Shown here: piece after piece, positions 45,603 through 54,178 of the stretch
How positions within the stretch are numbered: position 1 is the stretch's first letter
How the letters are laid out: each line of letters starts with the position of its first letter
Assembly (NCBI RefSeq): GCF_016887565.1
Contig: NZ_CP069396.1
Coordinates: 11,886,001-11,950,000 of the forward strand
DNA length: 64,000 nucleotides
Direction of reading: 5' to 3'
Source: Archangium violaceum
Lineage (GTDB): Bacteria > Myxococcota > Myxococcia > Myxococcales > Myxococcaceae
The notes under the pieces: generated by a model
Database searches by the model: none
Seen by the model: the letters and a program-made list of their open reading frames with translations, nothing else
What the model was told of the DNA's origin: nothing
Translations under genes and position numbers: made by a program

Positions 45603-46496
45603 CTAATGAGGCATCTGGAGGCGGTGGCCCATGCGCCCCATGGCGTGGATGGCTCCGACCCCGTCCGGCTGGAACCTGCCCTGGAAGTTCTTCCGGCACA
45701 GCAGACCGTCCATGCCATACACCAGCTTGTTCATCCAGCTGCCGTCGATGATGAACTCGGCCACCTGCTGGGCCTCCCATTCGAGCCGCAGCCGCACCTT
45801 CTCGAGCTCGTCCGGGCCCTTCGCCGACAGCAACCCGAGCACGTTGCACCAGACGCGGTCCCGGTAGTACCGCAGCCCCGTGCTGGTGAGCAGCTCGTCG
45901 AACTTGCCCAGGACGCCGCTGAACAGGCGCATGCCTCCGCCGAACTCGCGCCCGAGGATGTCTTGAATCTTCGGGTTGCAGCGCACGAGGACGTTGTTCA
46001 TCTGGTCATGGTCGAACTTCCGCCGGGCCATGAGCTCCGCGTCCCGATGCTCTCCCGCCTTCCGGATGAATTCGTGGACGCCATTGGCCAGGTCGAAGTT
46101 GATGTGGGCATTGATGCCGAGCACCATGTTCTGGAGGACACTCCAGGCATGAGGGCTGGCGGCCCGTTCCATGGCGATCTTCCAGGCCTTGCACGCCGGC
46201 TTCTCCAGGGACTGGAAGTAGAGCTGGGCGAACCGGCCGGCGAGCCGATCGACCCACTCGGGGTCGAAGAAGATGGGCTGCTCGAAGTCCTCGTTGCCGC
46301 CATGGACCGAGGCGTTCACCTGGGTCGTCATGACGTAGTAGGCGCGCAGGAAGATGGCCCGCTTGTCCCCGGTGGCGTAGAACTCCCGGAGCTTCTTTCG
46401 CATGCAGACGAGCGCCTCGTCCGTATTCCGGGGCCGGTGCATGCGCGCGTCGCATTCGGCGCCACATAGCGGCGACGCGGTATGGATATCCGCCAT
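45603..46496 (-). CDS. DUF5995 family protein
   Basis: A 297-residue protein from ATG 46496 with GGGAG seven bases upstream. It is all-helical with the conserved centre VLGINAHINFDLANGVHEF (about 118-136) typical of DUF5995. Other marks are FFDPEWVDRLAGRF (about 75) and W-rich C-terminal helices. His and Asp in the core (INAHINFDL) could bind metal, but no activity is known to me. It converges on the large kinase fusion with 9 bp between stops and is divergent from the small lipoprotein at 46909. Confidence 0.85.
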   Translation of the reverse strand: MADIHTASPLCGAECDARMHRPRNTDEALVCMRKKLREFYATGDKRAIFLRAYYVMTTQVNASVHGGNEDFEQPIFFDPEWVDRLAGRFAQLYFQSLEKPACKAWKIAMERAASPHAWSVLQNMVLGINAHINFDLANGVHEFIRKAGEHRDAELMARRKFDHDQMNNVLVRCNPKIQDILGREFGGGMRLFSGVLGKFDELLTSTGLRYYRDRVWCNVLGLLSAKGPDELEKVRLRLEWEAQQVAEFIIDGSWMNKLVYGMDGLLCRKNFQGRFQPDGVGAIHAMGRMGHRLQMPH

Positions 46497-46908
46497 ATCG
46501 ACTCTCCCTCTCAGTGCTTCACACCCGAGACGGTTGGAGAGGAAGAGAGCCGGATGTGACGCGGGAGGGCCTGGCCCGTCCGCTCGCTCCCCCATGTGGG
46601 CTGCCAGGGGAGCGAGGGCGCGGTGGCTCAGTCGCGGCGGTACATGGTCATCACACAGGCGCCGTGGTCGCTGAAGCTGGAGTGCAGGTCCGTGGTCATC
46701 GGCTGTGTATGCCCCCTCTCCCCCTGGGAGAGGGCTGGGGTGAGGGTGAAACACCGCTTCCCCATCCCGCGAGTACCACTCGGGAGCAACAGGGAATCAG
46801 AAACCCGGTCCTCGCGCGCGATGGAAGAGGGCTCCATCCCGTTCCCATCCTGAAACCCAAGGAAGGTCCGCACACGGGCCTACCGGACATCGGGACCAGG
46901 GGGAAGGC
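46497..46908. other. 412-bp divergent gap holding a dispersed repeat
   Basis: No gene is seen. It should hold promoters for DUF5995 (minus) and the lipoprotein at 46909 (plus). Its only clear structure is the palindromic element at 46711-46747. Confidence 0.5.
46711..46747. repeat. dispersed GC palindromic repeat, copy 2
   Basis: Same element as 31058-31094 in reverse orientation: CCCCCTCTCCCCCTGGGAGA followed by GGGCTGGGGTGAGGG. The core is a CTCTCCC/GGGAGAG inverted repeat. Confidence 0.8.
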
Positions 46909-47457
46909 ATGCAGGGGAAATGGACGAGGATGGCGCTGTTCACGGTGTTCGCGGCGATGGGAGTGGCGGGCTGCGGTGGCCCCCTGGAGGAGGAGTTCCC
47001 CTTCGACGAGCAGGAGGAGCTGACGCAGGACGAGGCGGGAGAGGTGAGCGCGCTCGAGCAGGACAAGCCGCCGTGCAAGAACGTGAAGGCGAGCCCGAAG
47101 CTGCTGTGGCCACCGAACCACAAGTTCCACACGGTCACGCTGAGCGGGAAGGACGGGTACGGCGAGAAGTTCAAGGTGACGATCAAGAAGGTGACGCAGG
47201 ACGAGCCGCTGAACGGCCAAGGCGACGGCAACACCGAGCCGGACGCGAAGTGGGTCGACGACTACAAGGACCGGGTGAAGCTGAGGGCGGAGCGCAGCGG
47301 GCAGGGAGACGGACGCGTGTATCGGATCACCTTCACGGCGAAGGACAGCAAGGGCAAGACGTGCACGGGCACGGTGTTCGTGGGAGTGCCGCATGATCAG
47401 GGCGGCCACTCGACGCCGGTCGACTCCGGGTACATCTACGACTCGTTCGGGTACTGA
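46909..47457 (+). CDS. lipoprotein with WPPNHK motif
   Basis: A 182-residue lipoprotein from ATG 46909. The lipobox is GVAGC (about residue 22). An acidic linker (EEEFPFDEQEELTQDEAGE) precedes a beta domain with the LLWPPNHKFHTVTL segment (about 66-78), a motif seen in secreted Ig-like repeat proteins, and one Cys pair. The C-terminus ends GYIYDSFGY. It is a single-domain surface protein of unknown role. The AGGGGGAAGGCATGC upstream of the start is purine-rich. Confidence 0.7.
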   Translation: MQGKWTRMALFTVFAAMGVAGCGGPLEEEFPFDEQEELTQDEAGEVSALEQDKPPCKNVKASPKLLWPPNHKFHTVTLSGKDGYGEKFKVTIKKVTQDEPLNGQGDGNTEPDAKWVDDYKDRVKLRAERSGQGDGRVYRITFTAKDSKGKTCTGTVFVGVPHDQGGHSTPVDSGYIYDSFGY

Positions 47458-47538
47458 CGAGGGGAGCATTGCCCGGGAAAAAGGCTCACGGGTCCAACGC
47501 GGTGACCGGCGGCCATGCCCGCCAGCAAGAGGTCACCC

Positions 47539-48411
47539 ATGGACGACGTGCAGCGGCTGAAGGATCTGAAGAAGGACCCCTCGCTCTTCGACCAGGGGCC
47601 CCACGGGAGCTGCGGATTCGCTGGCACGCTGATGGGCCTGCTGATCCATGACCCCTCGAAAGTCGACGACCTCTACAAGACGATCTCCCAGGGCAGCGAA
47701 TACCTGGGTGTGAAGGAGTCGGTCGAGGTCAAGAACCGGCTCAAGAAGCGGTTGGACGCGGGGGTGATCAATGACCAGGCCAATAACTTCCTCGACGTCC
47801 GCATGTCCCTGGGGCTCATGATCATCCTCAAGGAGTACCTCCGGGAGAAGAAGCAGGACCAGATCTGGGAGGATTGCCGGAAGTACTCCTTGAACTTCAA
47901 GGACTACCAGCAGAATCCCTGGGTGTACGGGGACAAGCTCAAGGACCTGCAGCAGAACGCCCTCAACGTGCCGGACTTCGCCTACAAGCACGGAGACCTG
48001 GCGCTCACCATTCCGGCCATGGAGGCCCTGCTGGGCATGGTGGGCTTCAAGTCCATCAGCACCACCAGCCTGGTCAGCAATGAGGACGTGGTGAGGTCCG
48101 GGAAGAACCTGAGGATGTTGTTCCTGAACCAGTCGCTCAAGGACAACCTCAAGAAGGTCGTGAACAAGGTCGACGATGGAACCTACGCGGGGGCGATGGT
48201 GGGGGTGGCCTACAAGCCCTTCATCGGACAGGCGGTGCACAAGCCCCACCAGTACATCGGTCACTGGGTCTACCTGCCCAAGCCGATCAGGTTCCCCCCC
48301 GTGGATGTCGCCAGGAACGTGGTCTGGACCTGGGGCAAGCAGCTCAACCTCAACGACCTGCTCAAGGAAGACATGGTCCCGAAGGCCGTGGTGACCTTCG
48401 AGAAGCAATAG
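47539..48411 (+). CDS. unknown protein with papain-like Cys/His pattern
   Basis: A 290-residue soluble protein; ATG 47539 has AGAGGT five bases upstream, ATG 47515 is an alternative. Near the N-terminus is DQGPHGSCGFAGTLMGLL, a Gln and Cys spaced as in papain-like (C39/YopT/transglutaminase) peptidases. Near the C-terminus HKPHQYIGHWVYL could supply the catalytic His. No signal peptide. The middle is helical and charged. Family not recognised. It may be a cytoplasmic peptidase or an effector, and no secretion or immunity partner is evident. Confidence 0.65.
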   Translation: MDDVQRLKDLKKDPSLFDQGPHGSCGFAGTLMGLLIHDPSKVDDLYKTISQGSEYLGVKESVEVKNRLKKRLDAGVINDQANNFLDVRMSLGLMIILKEYLREKKQDQIWEDCRKYSLNFKDYQQNPWVYGDKLKDLQQNALNVPDFAYKHGDLALTIPAMEALLGMVGFKSISTTSLVSNEDVVRSGKNLRMLFLNQSLKDNLKKVVNKVDDGTYAGAMVGVAYKPFIGQAVHKPHQYIGHWVYLPKPIRFPPVDVARNVVWTWGKQLNLNDLLKEDMVPKAVVTFEKQ

Positions 48412-48427
48412 GCCGACGTGTGACGCC

Positions 48428-48982
48428 TTACACCTCGGGAGCCGGACGCATGGCCCGGGACTGGCGGCGCGCCCGGCGCTCCTCGCGGCGCTCGTGCTGG
48501 CGGACCACCATGCCATAGGTGATGCGGTAGCCCACCCACGCCGTGGGCACGCCCAACAGCACGCCCCCGATGACCAGACCGAGCATCACCTCGAGCGCAC
48601 CGGGGCCGGAGAAGGAGAACGTGCTCAGGTCGAAGGCCGCGGCCTCGACCCCGGCCTGCTGCTGCGAGGCCGGCAGGAGGCGGTGCGCGATGGGACGGCC
48701 GACGAGGTAGCAGAGCCCATAGACGGGGGCGGCCGTCACGGGGTTGTTGAGCCACACGCCCGTGGCGGCGGCGACGCGCGAGAGCTGGAAGTGCGTCACC
48801 CGGCGGAGCACCTCGGCGACGAACAGGGCCAAGGGCAGCTGCAGTCCCATGATGGGCAGCAGGGCGATGAACAGTCCGAGCGCCATGCCAGCGGCGATCT
48901 CCTCCGGGGCACCCGCGCCACGCAGGATGCTCACATGGGCACGCCGGAGCTTCTTCTTCGCGACCTTCCACCACGACGACAC
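48428..48982 (-). CDS. DUF2062 membrane protein
   Basis: A 184-residue protein from GTG 48982. DUF2062 features: an amphipathic basic N-terminus, the AAGMALGLFIALLPIMGLQ helix (about 30-48), a WLNNPVTAAPVYGLCYLVG segment (about 78-96) and a further helix (about 135-158). A basic tail ends it. These small inner-membrane proteins have no assigned reaction. It converges on the preceding gene. Confidence 0.85.
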   Translation of the reverse strand: MSSWWKVAKKKLRRAHVSILRGAGAPEEIAAGMALGLFIALLPIMGLQLPLALFVAEVLRRVTHFQLSRVAAATGVWLNNPVTAAPVYGLCYLVGRPIAHRLLPASQQQAGVEAAAFDLSTFSFSGPGALEVMLGLVIGGVLLGVPTAWVGYRITYGMVVRQHERREERRARRQSRAMRPAPEV

Positions 48983-49102
48983 GGGCCACCACTCTTCTTC
49001 AGGCCGAACTCTTCGGAACCAGCGCCAGGATAATGCGAAGCGGGCGCGTCCGCAGGACGACGTGGCGAGGGACCGGGCCCGGCCGCCCGCCCGCCCGCGA
49101 AT

Positions 49103-49618
49103 TCATATGGCGTGCAACGAACTCGGGAAGGGGCGGAACCCGAGCGCGGCCTCCACGAAGGCGCGCAGCTCGCCCGCCGCCCAGGGCGTGGCCAGGGCGA
49201 AGTGGATGATGCTGGACTGGCTGAGGGTGGAGGCCTCCTCGGGCCGGAACTTCCTGGACAGGAGGATGCGAGGGCCCGGGTAGTCCCGCTCCACCAGGGC
49301 GGAGAGGAAGTCCGCCGCCCCCTTCGCGTCCGCGAGCCCCAGGTCGACGATGATGGCGGTGGGCGCCGGCTCGAGGTCGAGCAGGGGCAGGGCCAGGGCG
49401 AAGGTGTTCGCGGGGAGCAGCTCGAAGCCCGGGGAGAGCTCCCGCCGGGCGGTATCGCGCAGGCCGGCGTCATCCGCCACGAAGAGGACCCGGATGATTC
49501 CGGAGACACCCCGACCCTGGGGGCGTCCATCGCCCTGCGACTTTCGGGAAGGAGGCTCGGGAGGCACGAAGCCAGCGTAACGCCGGGAAAGAACGCGGGG
49601 CAACGCATTGCGTCTCAC
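49103..49618 (-). CDS. degenerate receiver-domain protein
   Basis: About 171 residues if started at GTG 49618; the domain begins near residue 41, so the true start is uncertain and the leader is of low quality. The receiver fold is visible (RVLFVADDAGLRD; IIVDLGLADAKG; RILLSRKF), with the acidic pair and the phospho-acceptor Asp in place. The conserved Lys at the end of strand 5 is replaced (FALATPW). Such domains may bind partners without normal phosphoswitching. There is no output domain. Confidence 0.65.
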   Translation of the reverse strand: MRRNALPRVLSRRYAGFVPPEPPSRKSQGDGRPQGRGVSGIIRVLFVADDAGLRDTARRELSPGFELLPANTFALALPLLDLEPAPTAIIVDLGLADAKGAADFLSALVERDYPGPRILLSRKFRPEEASTLSQSSIIHFALATPWAAGELRAFVEAALGFRPFPSSLHAI

Positions 49619-49651
49619 CGCGACCGATAGTGAACCTCGCGCGCACCCGCT

Positions 49652-50875
49652 CTACGCACTCACGAGGGTCAGCTCGGTGATTTCGGGCGCGGGGCCCAGG
49701 CGCAGCGGGGGGCCCCAGTAGCCGGTACCCCGGTGGGTGTAGACGCGCACGCCCGCGATGGTGGCCATCCCCTGGATGACGGGCTGCTGCAGCTTCACGA
49801 AGGCCATGAAGGGGAACATCTGACCCCCGTGGGTGTGACCGGAGAGTTGCAGGTCCACGCCCAGGCCCCTGGCCAGCAGGGCCGCGCGAGGCTGGTGCGC
49901 GAGCAGCAGACGCGGCACGCCCTGCGGCGCCCCCGCGAGCGCCACGTCCGGCCGGCACGCATGCGCCGGATCCATCCTCCCGCCCTCGAGGTCCGTCACC
50001 CCCGCCACCGTCAGGCGCGCGCCGTCCCGCCCCACCACCCGGTGCGTGTTGTTCAGCACCGTCAGCCCCAGCCGCGCCACCTCGGCGCACCAGGCCGCGC
50101 CCCCGTGGTAGTACTCGTGGTTGCCCGTGACGTAGTACACGCCCAGCGGCGCGCGCAGGCCCGCCAGCGGCGCCACCTCGTCCCGCAGCCGCGTGACGGA
50201 GCCGTCCACCAGGTCCCCCGTCACCGCCACCACGTCCGGCTTCAGCGCGTTCACCTGCTCCACCACCCGCCGCATGAAGCTCCGGTCCAGCGTGGGGCCG
50301 ATGTGGATGTCCGAGATCTGCACCACCTTCATTCCCGACAGCCCCGCGCCCAGCCCCACCACCGGCACCGTCACCCGCTCCACGCGCGCCGGAGCCCGCG
50401 CCGTGCGGAAGGCGAACAGCATGGCCGGCACCACCACGCCCACCACCCCCAGCGCCTTGTCCCGCGCCAGCACCCCCGCCTCGGGTGCCGAGCCCGCCAG
50501 CCGCCACACCCAGCCCACCACGTCCGCCGCCACCGTGGCCGTCAGCAGCAGCCCGAAGGCCCCCATCCACAGCATGCCGCCCCAGTGCAGCACCTGCTCC
50601 AACCACGAGGGCCGCATCCGCGTGGACACCATGGCCGCTGGAATGGACACGAAGCCAAGCCCCAGCACCGCCCACCCCAGGGCCGCCCAAGGCTGCGCGA
50701 ACCCCGGCTCGGCGACGAGCCGCACCCCGAGGTAGTAGTGCAGCGCGGCCACCAGGCCCATCATCGTCATCAACATCAGGATGCCCCGCAGGATGAGACT
50801 GGCGGGAACCCGGCCCGGGCGGTCGCTCCGCCGCGGCTCCACGCTCGTACCGTTGGACGGGGAAGACACCTCCAC
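49652..50875 (-). CDS. membrane metallophosphoesterase
   Basis: A 407-residue protein from GTG 50875 with AAGGAG eight bases upstream. Four transmembrane helices occupy about 30-140. The soluble phosphoesterase domain (about 160-400) has all blocks: SDIHIGP, GDLVDGS, GNHEYYHG, and GHTHGGQ. Two metals and a water cleave phosphodiesters or phosphomonoesters; YkuE-like members act on membrane lipids such as UDP-diacylglucosamine. Only the fold is certain. It is divergent from the small secreted protein at 51055. Confidence 0.9.
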   Translation of the reverse strand: MEVSSPSNGTSVEPRRSDRPGRVPASLILRGILMLMTMMGLVAALHYYLGVRLVAEPGFAQPWAALGWAVLGLGFVSIPAAMVSTRMRPSWLEQVLHWGGMLWMGAFGLLLTATVAADVVGWVWRLAGSAPEAGVLARDKALGVVGVVVPAMLFAFRTARAPARVERVTVPVVGLGAGLSGMKVVQISDIHIGPTLDRSFMRRVVEQVNALKPDVVAVTGDLVDGSVTRLRDEVAPLAGLRAPLGVYYVTGNHEYYHGGAAWCAEVARLGLTVLNNTHRVVGRDGARLTVAGVTDLEGGRMDPAHACRPDVALAGAPQGVPRLLLAHQPRAALLARGLGVDLQLSGHTHGGQMFPFMAFVKLQQPVIQGMATIAGVRVYTHRGTGYWGPPLRLGPAPEITELTLVSA

Positions 50876-51054
50876 GGAAGGCTCCTTGCTTCGCCAGGAA
50901 GGCCCCGGCGCACTCGGTCTGGCCGGAGACAATAACGACCACCCCCTCGACCCGCCCGGCAACCGGGCGGGGGCACCCCCTTCCAGAGCCTCCCCCACGA
51001 GCGGCCGGGCGGGGGGCCGTCACAGGGGGGCCCCTCCGTCCTTATTCTTCCGGC

Positions 51055-51606
51055 ATGAGGCGCTCATACGCGAAGCGAATCGGTTCAGCGCTCGGGACGG
51101 CCGCCCTGCTCTGCCTGGGGACGGCGGCGGCCCAGGGCGGTGTCCAGTACCTCTACCTGCGCACGCCCAACGCGGCCATCACCGCACGGGTCACCGAGGA
51201 CAGTGTCATCGGCCCCGACCTGCAGCTCGCCCGCGACGGGAAGACGCTGCGCGGCAGGGCGTTCGGCCGGACGGTGTTCCTCGGCCTCAACGGGCAGGAG
51301 CTGGGCGGTACCGTGGGCAGCGAGCTGACCCGGTTGAGCTTCGAGCACAAGGGCAACGAGATAGAGGCGACGGGCAGCTTCCATGGCGACATCGCCCGGA
51401 TGAACATCACCCCGGAGCGCTTCACCGCCACGGTGGGCCCGTGCAGCTATGACCTGAAGTCCACCCGGGACGGGGGCTACATGGGTTCGCGCTCGTGTGG
51501 AGGCTCGCCGGAGCGGCCCGTCCTGCTCGCGATTCCTCCCGCGCTCGCGCAGCAGGGCCCGGCGATGACGCTGGCCACGCTCGGCCTCATCCTGGGCGTC
51601 GACTAG
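51055..51606 (+). CDS. secreted hypothetical protein
   Basis: A 183-residue protein from ATG 51055. The signal peptide is MRRSYAKRIGSALGTAALLCLGTAAA. The rest is beta-rich with one Cys pair (CSYDL...SCGG) and a hydrophobic C-terminal segment. No family recognised. It converges on the TetR gene with a four-base overlap at the stops (51603-51606). Confidence 0.6.
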   Translation: MRRSYAKRIGSALGTAALLCLGTAAAQGGVQYLYLRTPNAAITARVTEDSVIGPDLQLARDGKTLRGRAFGRTVFLGLNGQELGGTVGSELTRLSFEHKGNEIEATGSFHGDIARMNITPERFTATVGPCSYDLKSTRDGGYMGSRSCGGSPERPVLLAIPPALAQQGPAMTLATLGLILGVD

Positions 51607-52223
51607 GGGGCGTAGGCGCGCAGGAACGTCTCCAGGTGGTCCTCCAGGAAGCGCTCCACGTCCAGCGGCCGGCACTTCGCGCCCGAGAGCTGCACCTGGT
51701 GCAGCAGACCGAGCACCACCGGACACACCAGCTCCAGCGCGGCGTGGCGCACGTCGCAGCGCCGCAGCTCCCCGTCCGCGATGTGGCGCGACAGCCGCGC
51801 CTCCGCTGATTGGAGCGTGGGCTCCAGCAACTCCTGCACGTACACCGGCCCCAGCGTCTGGTGGCCCACGCTCGCGGTGAGGCCGAAGGCGTGCACCGCG
51901 CCCACGCCCAGGCGCCAGCCCGTGAGGAGCTCTTGGAGGAACCACTGGAGCGACTCGCGCACCGGGCCGCGGGGCTCGGTGGCCGCGGCGAGCAGGTACG
52001 GCAGACCGCGCCGGTGCATGTCCGCCATCACCTCCGACAGCAGCGCCTCGCGCGAGCCGAAGTAGTGGCGCAGCGTGGCCACGCTCACCCCGGCCACCTC
52101 CGCGAGCTCCCGGAAGCTCGCCTGGGCCCCGTCTGGCGCGAGCAGGCGCACGCGGACCGCCTCCAGCAGGCGCTCCCGCTCCTTCTCGTAGTCCGCGTTG
52201 CGGCTCCCCTTCACCCGGGCCAT
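51603..52223 (-). CDS. TetR-family transcriptional regulator
   Basis: A 206-residue regulator from ATG 52223 (AAGG upstream); in-frame ATG 52259 would add a less typical leader. The N-terminal helix-turn-helix is clear: RERLLEAVRVRLLAPDGAQASFRELAEVAGVSVATLRHYFGSREALL (about 18-60; key residues F, A, V, T, Y, F). The C-terminal part is helical and would bind a ligand. It is divergent from the Rieske oxygenase, with 122 bp between them holding a promoter and palindromes, so it probably represses that gene and itself. Confidence 0.9.
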   Translation of the reverse strand: MARVKGSRNADYEKERERLLEAVRVRLLAPDGAQASFRELAEVAGVSVATLRHYFGSREALLSEVMADMHRRGLPYLLAAATEPRGPVRESLQWFLQELLTGWRLGVGAVHAFGLTASVGHQTLGPVYVQELLEPTLQSAEARLSRHIADGELRRCDVRHAALELVCPVVLGLLHQVQLSGAKCRPLDVERFLEDHLETFLRAYAP

Positions 52224-52296
52224 GCGCCTTGAATAACCCGCATGGAGTAGGAAATCCATCCGCTTCCAGCCCTTCCCCACCCTCCTCCGCACTTCG

Positions 52297-52337
52297 ACTT
52301 GAAATTAAGTAAACCAACCTGGATATTCTATCCCAGG
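52297..52337 (+). promoter_or_regulatory. promoter with overlapping palindromes for the Rieske gene
   Basis: TTGAAA at 52299-52304 and GATATT at 52322-52327 are 17 bp apart, a plausible -35/-10 pair. An imperfect palindrome ACTT-n6-AAGT (52297-52310) overlaps the -35, and CCTGGAT-n5-ATCCCAGG (52318-52337) covers the -10. Both are candidate TetR operators. The gene start is 52346. Confidence 0.5.
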
Positions 52338-52345
52338 AGAGGAAC

Positions 52346-53365
52346 ATGCGGGAGGAACTCATGCTGGACGGTTTCGCCGACGAGGGCTTCGCGGACGTGT
52401 GGACGCCGGTGGCCATGTCTCGCGAGGTGGGCAGGGAGCCGTACGGGCTGACGGTGGCGTCGGAGCGCGTCGTGCTGTTCCGGGACAACCAGGGACGGGT
52501 GCAGGCGCTGCATGACCGCTGTCCGCACCGGGGAGTGAAGCTGTCGCTGGGGAAGGTGGGGAAGGACGGGTGCCTGGAGTGCCCCTTCCACGGGTGGCGC
52601 TTCGACTCGAGCGGAGCGTGCACGCACATTCCGCTCAATCCCATGCCCGAGGAGAAGCGCCAGCGCTTCGCCGCCACGACCTTTCCAGTGCGCGAGCGCG
52701 GGGGCCTCATCTGGCTCTACACGCGACCGGGCGCCGAGGCCCCGGACGAGCCGGCGGTGCCCCCGGTGATGGAGCAGGAGGGAATCCACGTGTGGCACTA
52801 CGCCGAGACGTGGAACGCGCACTGGACGCGGGCGATGGAGAACATGCTGGACTCGCCGCACCTGCCCTTCGTGCACCGGCGCACCATCGGCGGGCCACTG
52901 TGGCGGCGGATGAAGCCGGACTCGAAGATGGAGATGGAGGTGCATCCCTCGCCCACGGGCTTCCGCACCTCGTGGAGCCTGGACGGGGTAGCGAGCGCGG
53001 CGGGCCTGGAGTGGCTGCGGCCCAATGGCATGGCGATGCACGTCCCCATCCCCAACCGCATCATGCGCCTGCACATGTACTGCGTGCCGGTCGATGCGAC
53101 GCACACGCGGATGATGTTGGTGAGCACGCGCGACTTCCTGAAGTTCCAGCCGCTGGCGGCCGTGCTCGACCGCTACAACAAGCGCATCCTGCGCGAGGAT
53201 CAGGCCGTGGTGGAGTCGAGCGATCCAATCGAGGCGCCGCCAGTCTCCGAGGAGCGCAGCGTGGCGACGGATCGGGCCACCCTGGCCTTCCGGCGCTGGT
53301 ACCTGGAGCGCAAGAAGCGGGGCCCGAGAGCAATCTCCGTCAACGAGGCCCCCCTCGCGAGTTGA
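52346..53365 (+). CDS. Rieske [2Fe-2S] oxygenase
   Basis: A 339-residue protein from ATG 52346. The Rieske site CPHRG...CPFHGW is at about residues 59-80. The mononuclear iron site is ENMLDSPHLPFVH (about 170-182), with two His and an Asp as in ring-hydroxylating oxygenases. It uses electrons from a separate reductase to hydroxylate an aromatic or other ring. The C-terminus is basic. It is governed, by arrangement, by the divergent TetR regulator. Substrate unknown. Confidence 0.92.
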   Translation: MREELMLDGFADEGFADVWTPVAMSREVGREPYGLTVASERVVLFRDNQGRVQALHDRCPHRGVKLSLGKVGKDGCLECPFHGWRFDSSGACTHIPLNPMPEEKRQRFAATTFPVRERGGLIWLYTRPGAEAPDEPAVPPVMEQEGIHVWHYAETWNAHWTRAMENMLDSPHLPFVHRRTIGGPLWRRMKPDSKMEMEVHPSPTGFRTSWSLDGVASAAGLEWLRPNGMAMHVPIPNRIMRLHMYCVPVDATHTRMMLVSTRDFLKFQPLAAVLDRYNKRILREDQAVVESSDPIEAPPVSEERSVATDRATLAFRRWYLERKKRGPRAISVNEAPLAS

Positions 53366-53370
53366 GCATG

Positions 53371-53408
53371 CACCCTCTCCCCCTGGGAGAGGGCGGGGGG
53401 TGAGGGTC
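53371..53408. repeat. dispersed GC palindromic repeat, copy 3
   Basis: Same element as 31058 and 46711 (CACCCTCTCCCCCTGGGAGA then GGGCGGGGGGTGAGGG). It lies in the short gap between the Rieske gene and the convergent gene at 53414. Confidence 0.8.
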
Positions 53409-53413
53409 GTCGC

Positions 53414-53917
53414 TCAGCGGCCGTCATCCCCCCCGCGCTCCAGCGAATCCCGGTTGCGAGGCGCGAAAAACCGCTCGCGCAGCAGCCGTGGCAGGGCGCG
53501 CTTCTCCACGCACAGGAGATGAAGCGCGTCGTTCCACTCCCCGAGCACGGCGACGGCGCGCACATCCGGGGCCTCGCGATAAAGACTGTTGAGGTTGTGC
53601 ACGAGGGCCCAGAGGTCCTCCACCTCCCAGCGCTCGGACACCTCGCCGGCGAGGATGTGAAGCTCCAGGACGGGGCGCTCGCGCACGTCGACGACCTTGA
53701 AGCGCCGCGCGGCACCGCCCATGGCGGAGGTCAGAGGGCCGACGAGCTCATCGGGCCGGACCCCGAAGGACACGGTGAGGCCGCCGGCGAGGAGGCCCGC
53801 GTCACACAGACGCAGGAGCGACACATGGGGAGGCTCCTCGGGGTTGAGAACCTCGCGAGCCGCCTCCCGATCCTTGAGAAGACGCGAGCGTTCGAGCGAA
53901 TCGAGGAGGGAGGCCAT
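53414..53917 (-). CDS. conserved hypothetical protein
   Basis: A 167-residue soluble protein from ATG 53917 (GGAGGGAGG upstream). No catalytic motif or signal is visible. It has alternating helix and strand in the middle (FKVVDVRERPVLELHILAGE; AVAVLGEWNDALHLLCVEK) and a charged tail. I do not recognise the family; similar proteins without assigned role seem common in myxobacteria. Confidence 0.6.
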   Translation of the reverse strand: MASLLDSLERSRLLKDREAAREVLNPEEPPHVSLLRLCDAGLLAGGLTVSFGVRPDELVGPLTSAMGGAARRFKVVDVRERPVLELHILAGEVSERWEVEDLWALVHNLNSLYREAPDVRAVAVLGEWNDALHLLCVEKRALPRLLRERFFAPRNRDSLERGGDDGR

Positions 53918-54060
53918 GGGGCCTCACTCTACCTCGCCGTCCCAGTAGCCCACCTGGGCGGAGAGGGGCAGAGGCCTCGAGCGTGCGCGCGGCCTTGTTG
54001 CCGCCGGGAGCCGCGGAAGGAGAAGAGAAATCCAGTCCATACGGGGAGTGGTGGTAAACC

Positions 54061-54089
54061 TTGAATTACCCGGCCTGTCCGTGTATACA
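54061..54089 (+). promoter_or_regulatory. sigma-70-like promoter
   Basis: TTGAAT at 54061-54066 and TATACA at 54084-54089 with 17 bp spacing. It is the best promoter match in the window and lies about 90 bp before the small secreted protein at 54179. Confidence 0.6.
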
Positions 54090-54178
54090 GACATTGGATT
54101 CCAGGTTGGGATCGCGCCTGGGGCCATGGCCCTTCCGGCCATTCACAGACAGTGGAACCAGCAGAGGGGGAGTAGACA

